From the NCBI GenBank assembly GCA_903960725.1, contig CAJCBY010000437.1:1-5418 (forward strand): DNA of 5,418 nucleotides, written 5' to 3'. Position numbers and translations under genes: made by a program. The stretch comes from an uncultured Cytophagaceae bacterium. GTDB taxonomy: Bacteria; Bacteroidota; Bacteroidia; Cytophagales; Spirosomataceae. The notes beneath the pieces were generated by a model. The model was given only the letters and a program-made list of their open reading frames with translations, was not told the origin of the DNA and made no database searches. Numbering within the stretch: position 1 is the stretch's first letter; every line of letters begins with the position of its first letter. Below, piece by piece: positions 1 through 4,980 of the stretch.

Positions 1-627
1 GCCATGACCACCGTGGTAGCGAATAAAGGTTTAAGCATTTTAATTAGCTACGGTTACTTGATGATCTGCTTTTTAGGCGGTTTATTGTTCTTTACCGTTG
101 TTATTTTATGGATCATTTGTTTAGCGAATGGAATCCCGTATTGGAAATTATTAAAGGAATTAAAAGAGGCCCTATTAATCTCATTCTCTACTGCCAGTTC
201 GGAAGCCTCATTTCCACAGACTATTGCAGCTTTGGAAAGATTTGGCTGTAGTCGACGAATCGTAGGATTTGTATTACCACTAGGATATAGCTTCAACCTT
301 GATGGCTCGATGCTTTACATGACCTTTGCGACTGGATTTATTGCTCAGGCATATGGAGTTCATTTGAGCTTAGAACAACAAATTACGATGCTCTTAACGC
401 TTATGATTACGTCCAAAGGAATAGCAGGAGTTCCCCGCGCTTCCCTCGTCATCATTGCAGGTACCTTAACGATGTTTAATTTACCAGCGGAGGGGATTGC
501 CCTATTATTAGGCGTTGATCCATTCTTAGACATGGGTAGAACGGTTACATCCGTAGCTGGGAATGGCGTAGCTACCTGTGTCGTTTCGAAATGGGAAGGG
601 GAGTTTAATCCGCCTTTGGCTGATTAA
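1..627 (+). CDS. Dicarboxylate/amino acid:cation symporter (DAACS/GltP-DctA family), C-terminal part
   Basis: This is the 3' part of an inner-membrane symporter that takes up dicarboxylates or acidic amino acids with Na+ or H+. The reading frame is open to the left edge, so the N-terminal half is missing; the Met at base 4 is internal. Counting from that Met, the family landmarks appear in order: the hairpin 1 serine-rich motif FSTASSEASFP (61-71), the TM7 motif PLGYSFNLDGSMLY (92-105, the NMDGT equivalent), the hairpin 2 motif SKGIAGVPRAS (137-147), and the TM8 substrate/cation motif DMGRTVTSVAGN (176-187). Asp176, Arg179 and Thr180 match the substrate-binding Asp394, Arg397 and Thr398 of GltPh. 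The position of Asn401 is Ser183 (TCC, 550-552), which is unusual. The Arg suggests an acidic substrate; glutamate, aspartate and C4-dicarboxylates cannot be told apart here. The end overlaps the convergent permease gene by 23 bp. Confidence 0.93.
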   Translation, partial: AMTTVVANKGLSILISYGYLMICFLGGLLFFTVVILWIICLANGIPYWKLLKELKEALLISFSTASSEASFPQTIAALERFGCSRRIVGFVLPLGYSFNLDGSMLYMTFATGFIAQAYGVHLSLEQQITMLLTLMITSKGIAGVPRASLVIIAGTLTMFNLPAEGIALLLGVDPFLDMGRTVTSVAGNGVATCVVSKWEGEFNPPLAD

Positions 628-628
628 A
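604..628. terminator. Inverted repeat spanning both stop codons of the convergent gene pair
   Basis: The arms TTTAATCCGCC (604-614) and GGCTGATTAAA (618-628) pair in 10 of 11 positions around a TTT loop; the only mismatch is C611 with T621. The stop codons of both genes (TAA at 625-627 on +, and at 607-605 on -) lie in the arms. The position between converging transcription units suggests a bidirectional transcription end or RNA-stabilising hairpin. No run of U follows on either strand, so it is not a canonical intrinsic terminator. The hairpin is seen directly; the terminator role is inferred. Confidence 0.4.
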
Positions 629-1840
629 AGTCATTTGAACGGCTTTTATAGCCGGAATAATGGAAGCCAGGAAGGTGATAACGATGACCACGAGTGCGGT
701 CATTAAAAAATCGAACCACTCCATTTGTATTGGATAAGAATCAATTAAAGCGTTCGGAATACCTAATGGGATAATTCCGAACGTTTGTTGTATCCAGCCT
801 AGGCCAAAGCCAAGACCCATCCCCACAATCGCACCCGAAAAACTAATAAACAAGCCGACAAAAAGAAATATGCGTAGCAATTGCTGGGGTGTAATACCCA
901 TCGCTAATAAGGTTCTTAAGTCTTTTCTCTTTTCAATAACTAATAAGGACAGCGCATAGAAAAGGGTAAATGAAGCTATACCCATGATGAAAGCCATCAG
1001 AATAAATACAAAAAGCTTTTCTATCTTGATGGCCCGGAGTAAAATAGCGTGTTGTTGTTCGCGAGTTTGAACCTCAAAAGTGGATCCTACTTGTTGTTGA
1101 ATCGCTTTTTGAACATCTAATTCATTTGTTCCCTCTGTTAGCATGATTTCCATCTTCGATACTGCCGTAGAATCTGATAAAGTTAAATCGCGCATCCACT
1201 GAAGCGGAACAAGGATCATTTGATTATCAAAAGTTTGCTCCACTTGCAACACGCCAGAAGGGAAAAAGCCTTTTTGATTAGCCGCATCGACGTTTACTTG
1301 AAATGTAGCTAAAGCTTTTTGATTCGGATACCAAGCTTCTATGGGATGGAAGACATCGTCAAAATTCATTCCCATCGCCATAAATACACCTGCCCCTACT
1401 AGACCATAAGGATGTCCTTCATGTTCGACTAAATATTCTCCATCGGCTACTTGATTTAGTAATCGCTTAGATGCGATAAAAGATGTATCCACCCCCTTCA
1501 GAGTAACTACTAACTGCTTTCCATTGTAGCGAATTAAAGCTTGATCTTCTAGAATGGATTGAACAGAACTGACACCGGGGATTTGGGCGATTTGTTTAAG
1601 TTGTGTCGGGGATAATGAAAAACGGGATTGCGATGAGGAAACAACAGATAAATCTGGGTCAAAAGTTTTGAATAAACCTTTTTGGAAATCTTCTAAGCCA
1701 TTAAAAACAGATAAAATAAGCACAAGAGCCATCACCTCTACCCCTACTCCAATCATTGAAATACGAGAAATTAAGGAGATAAAACTCGCCTTAAATGGGG
1801 AAAAAAAATACCTTTTCGCAACAAATAAGGAAAATCTCAT
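605..1840 (-). CDS. LolC/LolE-like ABC transporter permease (MacB/FtsX fold)
   Basis: This 411-residue inner-membrane protein has the architecture and length of LolC/LolE, the permeases that extract lipoproteins from the inner membrane for transfer to the outer membrane. An N-terminal amphipathic stretch (VAKRYFF, 7-13) leads to TM1 (about 28-47) with the signature SRISMIGVG...LSVFNGLEDF (25-52). A periplasmic MacB-like core domain (about 50-265) follows. The FtsX domain has TM2 (about 277-300), the cytoplasmic coupling segment EKRKDLRTLLAMG (303-315), TM3 (about 322-349) and TM4 (about 376-398). It starts 4 bp after the rbfA stop, which implies co-transcription and probably translational coupling. 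No LolD-type ATPase lies in the window, so its partner must be encoded elsewhere. Glu35 sits inside TM1 where relatives usually have Gly. LolC and LolE cannot be distinguished, and another FtsX-type exporter is possible. Confidence 0.85.
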   Translation of the reverse strand: MRFSLFVAKRYFFSPFKASFISLISRISMIGVGVEVMALVLILSVFNGLEDFQKGLFKTFDPDLSVVSSSQSRFSLSPTQLKQIAQIPGVSSVQSILEDQALIRYNGKQLVVTLKGVDTSFIASKRLLNQVADGEYLVEHEGHPYGLVGAGVFMAMGMNFDDVFHPIEAWYPNQKALATFQVNVDAANQKGFFPSGVLQVEQTFDNQMILVPLQWMRDLTLSDSTAVSKMEIMLTEGTNELDVQKAIQQQVGSTFEVQTREQQHAILLRAIKIEKLFVFILMAFIMGIASFTLFYALSLLVIEKRKDLRTLLAMGITPQQLLRIFLFVGLFISFSGAIVGMGLGFGLGWIQQTFGIIPLGIPNALIDSYPIQMEWFDFLMTALVVIVITFLASIIPAIKAVQMTFNQPKAD

Positions 1841-1844
1841 TTTA

Positions 1845-2243
1845 TTAATCTATTTCGTCCGTCACTCGATTAGGCACATCATCGCCATCGGCTGGAGGAA
1901 TGACTAAACCTTCGAATAGCGCTTCGATTTTTGCTGCATAAGCAGCTGTGTCGTCTAAGAAGAAAACTAAATTAGGGATGATACGAACTTGCTTGCGGAT
2001 GCGATTAGCCAATGCATTGCGTATTGCCTTATTTTGAAGATCAATCTGATCCATCACCGCTTCACGATCATCGATGAGTAAAAAGCTTAAATAACAACGC
2101 GCCACTGACAAATCTGGACTAATCTTAACCTCCGTCACAGTGACCATTCCATTCCCAAAAAGCATTTTAAATTCTTTTTGAAAAATATCACTTAAATCCT
2201 TCTGTATTTGACGACCAAATTTTTGCTGACGCTTCGTTTCCAT
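1845..2243 (-). CDS. rbfA: 30S ribosome-binding factor A
   Basis: RbfA is a small cytoplasmic KH-fold protein that binds the immature 30S subunit, assists 16S rRNA 5'-end processing and is needed for cold adaptation. The 132-residue product starts with the typical helix METKRQQKFGRQIQKDLSDI, then VTVTEVKISPDLSVARCYLSF (35-54), matching the family's 'V..V..SPDL..A.VY.S' strand pair. The segment from Ala73 to Leu109 (IRNALANRIRKQVRIIPNLVFFLDDTAAYAAKIEAL) matches the KH helix-strand core. The tail (116-132) is acidic and probably disordered. The start at 2243 is preferred over an in-frame ATG at 2291, because the extra 16 residues have no family counterpart and would be read through an inverted repeat in the leader. 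The sequence before the chosen start is A-rich (AGAAAAAAGATAGTAAAA), with no clear Shine-Dalgarno. It is the first gene of an operon with the downstream permease. Confidence 0.93.
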   Translation of the reverse strand: METKRQQKFGRQIQKDLSDIFQKEFKMLFGNGMVTVTEVKISPDLSVARCYLSFLLIDDREAVMDQIDLQNKAIRNALANRIRKQVRIIPNLVFFLDDTAAYAAKIEALFEGLVIPPADGDDVPNRVTDEID

Positions 2244-2344
2244 TTTTACTATCTTTTTTCTGTGTGTTTTAAACTCAAAAAACACATGCAAATTTCATAA
2301 TAATAATTGGAAACACCGTAATTTAGAGCTTCGTTTAGCCAAAT
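2244..2344. promoter_or_regulatory. Divergent intergenic region of rbfA and the GT-C-like gene
   Basis: About 100 bp, very AT-rich, separate two genes transcribed away from each other, so both promoters should lie here or just inside the genes. Candidate -7 elements differ from the Bacteroidota consensus TAnnTTTG at one position each: GAAATTTG on the minus strand (2296-2289) facing rbfA, and TAATTTAG on the plus strand (2319-2326) facing the downstream gene. Neither has a well-placed -33 TTG, so the individual assignments are weak. An inverted repeat at 2263-2286 lies in the rbfA leader. Confidence 0.3.
2263..2286. repeat. Inverted repeat in the rbfA leader
   Basis: TGTGTTTT (2263-2270) and AAAACACA (2279-2286) are perfect 8-bp complementary arms around an 8-base spacer. 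It lies 20 bp upstream of the chosen rbfA start and just downstream of a weak promoter-like element. It could be an operator or a 5' leader hairpin. The arms are simple in composition, so chance is possible. Confidence 0.4.
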
Positions 2345-3703
2345 ATGTTACAATTTATTAAATCCAATAGTCTTGTCGCCATCCTATTATTTGTTGTGAT
2401 AGGGGGAATTTTGGCTTTTCTGCAAACTCAACAAGGTTTCTCCTACTTCCCATGGGAAATCAAAAATTACTTAATTGGCCAAAAACTAAACGAAGGCTTT
2501 CGTTTATACAAAGATATCCGAGACAATACTGGACCATTTGCCACAGGATTTTATCAATTACTTGATTTATTTAACTTTCCTCTAGCCTCTAATCCCTTTA
2601 TCGCCTTGGGAGTTATCTGCTTGCAAGCCTATATATTCCAATCAACCATTATCAAGTTTGATTTAATGCCCCAATTAGGAGGCCTAGCCTTTGGGATTTA
2701 CCTCATACTTTTCCACTTAACCCGAGAGTTTTATGTTCCTGATCCCGCTTTATTAGGACTAACCTTCCTTTTATTGGCTTGGAAGGGGATCATTCAGCAA
2801 CAAAAAACGTTATTGGTAAATGACAGCGTCTTTCTTGTAGGTATCTACTTAGCGACTGCCACGCTCTTATTCCCAGCTTATGTTTGGCTTTTACCTTGGG
2901 CAATACTTAGCTTATTATTCTATTCTGGTATCAGCATACGCCAGGTAATTTTAGTCATCATAGGCTACTTATTCGTCTTAACCATCACCAGCCTAGTTTT
3001 CTCCTTCCGAGGTAACCTCTCCTATTTATGGCAGGTTTACCGAAATTCAGCTTTCGAATTTAAATTAATCTCCTGGAATGAAGCTAAGCAAGTCCTGCAA
3101 AGTTTAGTGCCTGCTGTGGTCATTGGAATTTGGGGATTATACAAAGTTGTGGGGAATCCTAAAATTAGAGCTCATGCGCAAAAAGCACAGCAAACTACCA
3201 TCATCTGGTTCTTTTTTAGCTTTATAGCCATCGCTAATTTCCCGTCTTACCACCAAGTTAACTTTGTGTTATTATTGCCTCCTTTAGCCTATTTTGGCCT
3301 AAATCTATTCTACCTTATCAAAAAAGGCTGGCAAAAAGAATTGGTATTTTTGATGCTCATACTTTCCGTATTTTTTACAGCAAAACAAGATATAGTATCG
3401 GAGAATAAGCCCATGACACAGCTTCCTATCAATGGGGAAAAGCTCTTGGTATTAGGCCCAGAAATTCAAGAATACCTTCACAATAAGATGGCCGGCCCTT
3501 TTGTTAATTGGGAGTTAGCAAAGCCCCTCTTAAATGAACTAAACACCTACAAAAACGTGATTATTGTACAGGAATACTTCGCTAAGGACCAGCCATCGTA
3601 CATCTATGATTCAGAAGGATATTTTGCCAAAATCGGGCAGTTTATCCCTTCCATCACTGACCAATACGAGCTAGTAAGCCCTAAACTTTACCGAAAGAAA
3701 TAG
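2345..3703 (+). CDS. Polytopic membrane protein, GT-C/GT39-like glycosyltransferase candidate
   Basis: I cannot assign this 452-residue protein to a named family with certainty. About 10-11 hydrophobic segments are visible (around 10-27, 84-103, 111-124, 134-146, 162-178, 180-193, 199-219, 253-269, 285-299, 303-325, 332-347). A hydrophilic C-terminal domain of about 105 residues follows. The loop after TM1 carries WEIKNYLIGQKL and EGFRLYKDIRDNTGPF (50-65). This resembles the 'EG..LY.DI.DN.GP' loop of GT39/PMT-type glycosyltransferases that use lipid-linked sugars, with acidic residues E38, D57 and D60 as candidate catalytic ones. The membrane core also recalls uncharacterised Bacteroidota multi-pass proteins such as DUF6427, from memory only. 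The start is bounded by an in-frame stop at 2336-2338 and has no Shine-Dalgarno. The gene ends 1 bp from the convergent rpiB. Its substrate and partners cannot be read from the context. Confidence 0.75.
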   Translation: MLQFIKSNSLVAILLFVVIGGILAFLQTQQGFSYFPWEIKNYLIGQKLNEGFRLYKDIRDNTGPFATGFYQLLDLFNFPLASNPFIALGVICLQAYIFQSTIIKFDLMPQLGGLAFGIYLILFHLTREFYVPDPALLGLTFLLLAWKGIIQQQKTLLVNDSVFLVGIYLATATLLFPAYVWLLPWAILSLLFYSGISIRQVILVIIGYLFVLTITSLVFSFRGNLSYLWQVYRNSAFEFKLISWNEAKQVLQSLVPAVVIGIWGLYKVVGNPKIRAHAQKAQQTTIIWFFFSFIAIANFPSYHQVNFVLLLPPLAYFGLNLFYLIKKGWQKELVFLMLILSVFFTAKQDIVSENKPMTQLPINGEKLLVLGPEIQEYLHNKMAGPFVNWELAKPLLNELNTYKNVIIVQEYFAKDQPSYIYDSEGYFAKIGQFIPSITDQYELVSPKLYRKK

Positions 3704-3704
3704 C

Positions 3705-4148
3705 TTAGCAACAAGAAATCTTGTTCACACGACCCTGGTGACGACCACCCTCGAATGGCGTGTCTAAAAACACCTGCAAACACGCTTTCGCCTCTTCTAA
3801 AGAAATAAAACGAACAGGAAGACATAACACGTTCGCATCATTATGCTGGCGAACTAAAGCGGCCACGTCTATATTCCAAGCTAATCCAGCTCGAATTCCT
3901 TGATGTTTATTTGCCGTAATTGCCACGCCATTTGCACTTCCACACAACAATAAACCAAAGTTCACATCCCCTTTTTCTACCGCCTCTGCTACCGGATGTG
4001 CAAAATCTGGATAGTCCACAGAATCAGCTGAATACGTTCCGCAATCTTTTACAGTGATACCTTTTGCCTCTAAAAAAGCAATCAAATCGTTCTTGTAATC
4101 AAAACCAGCGTGGTCACCGCCTACTGCGAAACTTAAGGGAGTATTCAT
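3705..4148 (-). CDS. rpiB: Ribose-5-phosphate isomerase B
   Basis: This cytosolic enzyme interconverts ribose 5-phosphate and ribulose 5-phosphate in the non-oxidative pentose phosphate pathway. The 147-residue length is normal for RpiB/LacAB proteins. Recognisable motifs are GGDHAGF (10-16, substrate-binding Asp12-His13), DYPDFAHPVAEAV (45-57), the active-site loop LLCGSANGVAITANK (67-81) with the catalytic base Cys69, GIRAGL (84-89), RQHNDANVL (100-108) with the ring-opening His102, and GGRHQGRVNKI (near the C-terminus) with phosphate-contacting Arg residues. The loop reads CGSANG rather than the CGTGIG of E. coli RpiB; I regard this as a normal lineage variant. The protein ends in Cys-Cys. 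The last codons contain an inverted repeat (3710-3725). A TAnnTTTG promoter lies directly upstream, and the divergent neighbour is a LOG-family enzyme whose product is ribose 5-phosphate. Confidence 0.96.
   Translation of the reverse strand: MNTPLSFAVGGDHAGFDYKNDLIAFLEAKGITVKDCGTYSADSVDYPDFAHPVAEAVEKGDVNFGLLLCGSANGVAITANKHQGIRAGLAWNIDVAALVRQHNDANVLCLPVRFISLEEAKACLQVFLDTPFEGGRHQGRVNKISCC
3710..3725. repeat. Inverted repeat at the GT-C-like gene/rpiB convergent junction
   Basis: AACAAGA (3710-3716) and TCTTGTT (3719-3725) are perfect complementary 7-bp arms around AA; an RNA hairpin would use the outer 6 bp with a 4-base loop. It starts 7 bp after the stop of the upstream plus-strand gene and lies inside the last codons of rpiB (encoding NKISC). 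No U-run follows, so a terminator role is only a possibility. Confidence 0.35.
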
Positions 4149-4166
4149 GAAATTGTGATTTATTTT

Positions 4167-4199
4167 TTTGCAAAGGTAAAAGGAATAGTCCTACATTTA
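4167..4199 (+). promoter_or_regulatory. Probable promoter of the LOG-family gene
   Basis: A TTTG at 4167-4170 (-33 type) is followed after 21 bases by TACATTTA at 4192-4199, which matches TAnnTTTG except at the last base. This predicts transcription starting around 4205 and a leader of roughly 10-15 bases before the ATG at 4219, with no Shine-Dalgarno. Its -33 TTTG abuts the oppositely oriented -7 element of rpiB, together forming TTTGCAAA. Confidence 0.45.
4171..4178 (-). promoter_or_regulatory. Bacteroidota-type -7 element of rpiB
   Basis: The minus strand reads TACCTTTG, an exact match to the Bacteroidota -7 consensus TAnnTTTG, with its end 22 bp upstream of the rpiB ATG. This predicts a leader of under 20 bases. 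A -33 element is poor: the nearest TTG (4207-4205) leaves a 26-base spacer, longer than usual. Confidence 0.6.
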
Positions 4200-4218
4200 G
4201 GAAACAATTTTTAAAAAT

Positions 4219-4941
4219 ATGACGGAGAATAACTGGAAAGAGGAAGAAGAGAAGATCAAACAAGCTTTTGGCGACAAAACCTGGGCTCAGATAAAATCAG
4301 AGGAGTCATGGCGCATATTCAAAATTATGAGCGAGTTTGTCGAAGGCATCGATAAATTATCGAAAATAGGGCCTTGCGTGTCCATTTTTGGATCCGCTCG
4401 AACTAGCCCTGAAAGTCCTTATTACAAAATAGCAGAAGAAATTGCCGCTAAATTAGTTCGCCATGGTTATGGTGTCATCACGGGTGGTGGACCCGGAATT
4501 ATGGAAGCTGGAAATAAGGGAGCAGCGAGTGAAAGAGGCCGCAGTGTAGGTTTAAACATTGAATTACCATTTGAGCAAAAGCCTAATCCTTATATTGATT
4601 CCGATAAAAACATCAATTTTGACTTCTTCTTTGTGCGCAAAGTGATGTTTGTTAAATACTCGCAAGGCTTCATCATCATGCCAGGAGGATTCGGAACATT
4701 AGACGAAATGTTTGAATCGTTGACTTTAATTCAAACCCATAAAATAGGTCGTTTCCCTGTGGTCTTAGTTGGAAAAGACTATTGGAGCGGTTTACTTGAT
4801 TGGCTGAAAAAGACCATGGTGACCGCTGGGAACATACACGAGGAGGATTTGGAATTGTTTGCACTCGTAGATACTCCCACCGAGGCTGTACGCGTGATTG
4901 ATGATTTCTACGCGAAGTATTTATTGAAACCGAATTTTTAA
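4219..4941 (+). CDS. LOG-family (TIGR00730-type) nucleoside 5'-monophosphate phosphoribohydrolase
   Basis: LOG-family proteins hydrolyse the N-glycosidic bond of nucleoside 5'-monophosphates, giving the free base and ribose 5-phosphate. Plant and some bacterial members act on cytokinin nucleotides, and others act on ordinary purine or pyrimidine nucleotides. The 240-residue protein has a charged N-terminal helix (1-47, rich in Lys/Glu), then the Rossmann-like domain. This shows SIFGSART (55-62), TGGGPGIMEAGNKGA (88-102, phosphate binding), FFFVRKVMF (136-144) with Arg140, and MPGGFGTLDEMFE (154-166) with Glu163. Arg140 and Glu163 correspond to the catalytic Arg/Glu pair. All hallmark residues are intact, so an active enzyme is expected. 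The old label 'lysine decarboxylase' for this family is a misannotation. The gene is divergent from rpiB, which handles the expected sugar product. The exact base specificity cannot be deduced. Confidence 0.9.
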   Translation: MTENNWKEEEEKIKQAFGDKTWAQIKSEESWRIFKIMSEFVEGIDKLSKIGPCVSIFGSARTSPESPYYKIAEEIAAKLVRHGYGVITGGGPGIMEAGNKGAASERGRSVGLNIELPFEQKPNPYIDSDKNINFDFFFVRKVMFVKYSQGFIIMPGGFGTLDEMFESLTLIQTHKIGRFPVVLVGKDYWSGLLDWLKKTMVTAGNIHEEDLELFALVDTPTEAVRVIDDFYAKYLLKPNF

Positions 4942-4980
4942 CCTTTAGCTTTTAGCTTTTAGCTTTTAGCGAAAAAGGTT
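4940..4980. terminator. Inverted repeat enclosing the tandem array, possible bidirectional terminator
   Basis: AACCTTT (4940-4946) and AAAGGTT (4974-4980) pair perfectly over 7 bp and flank the tandem array. Inside it, GCT (4948-4950) can pair with AGC (4968-4970), so a longer imperfect hairpin can form. On the plus strand the 3' arm runs into TTTT (4979-4982), a short U-run. The left arm begins in the LOG stop codon and the right arm lies in polX. The terminator function is inferred from its position between converging genes. Confidence 0.35.
4944..4970. repeat. Tandem 7-bp repeat (TTTAGCT), almost four copies
   Basis: Three perfect copies of TTTAGCT (4944-4950, 4951-4957, 4958-4964) are followed by a partial TTTAGC (4965-4970). 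The array fills the gap between the LOG gene and polX and enters the polX 3' end. The last four polX codons on the minus strand (GCT AAA AGC TAA) are read from it, so the stop codon itself lies in the repeat. An array this short and perfect can arise by slippage and may vary in copy number between strains. Confidence 0.9.

Noticed and set aside
54..296. 80-codon minus-strand open frame inside the symporter gene
   Set aside because: It is antisense to strongly recognisable symporter motifs and its translation has no recognisable domain.
1797..1807. Homopolymer pair (T7 then C4 on the minus strand) near the permease start, as a possible phase-variation or frameshift site
   Set aside because: The tract is short, encodes normal residues (YFFSP), and runs of this length are expected in AT-rich coding sequence; no alternative frame product is visible.
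1668..1907. 79-codon plus-strand open frame across the permease start and rbfA end
   Set aside because: It is antisense to two confident genes with low-complexity content; no sign of an independent product.
2244..2291. In-frame upstream ATG (2291) that would extend RbfA by 16 residues
   Set aside because: The extension has no counterpart in RbfA, is low-complexity and basic, and runs through the leader inverted repeat; METKRQQKFG at 2243 fits the family start.
3870..3960. CGSANG instead of CGTGIG in the RpiB active site as a sign of altered function
   Set aside because: The catalytic Cys, His and Asp are all present and I regard this loop form as normal for Bacteroidota RpiB.
4676..4864. 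62-codon minus-strand open frame inside the LOG gene
   Set aside because: It lies antisense to the catalytic PGGFGT region, which is under strong protein constraint; no recognisable domain.
4944..4970. Tandem repeat considered as a CRISPR-like or binding-site array
   Set aside because: The unit is only 7 bp with no spacers, and the array lies in a convergent gene junction rather than a promoter, so slippage or a terminator-like role fits better.
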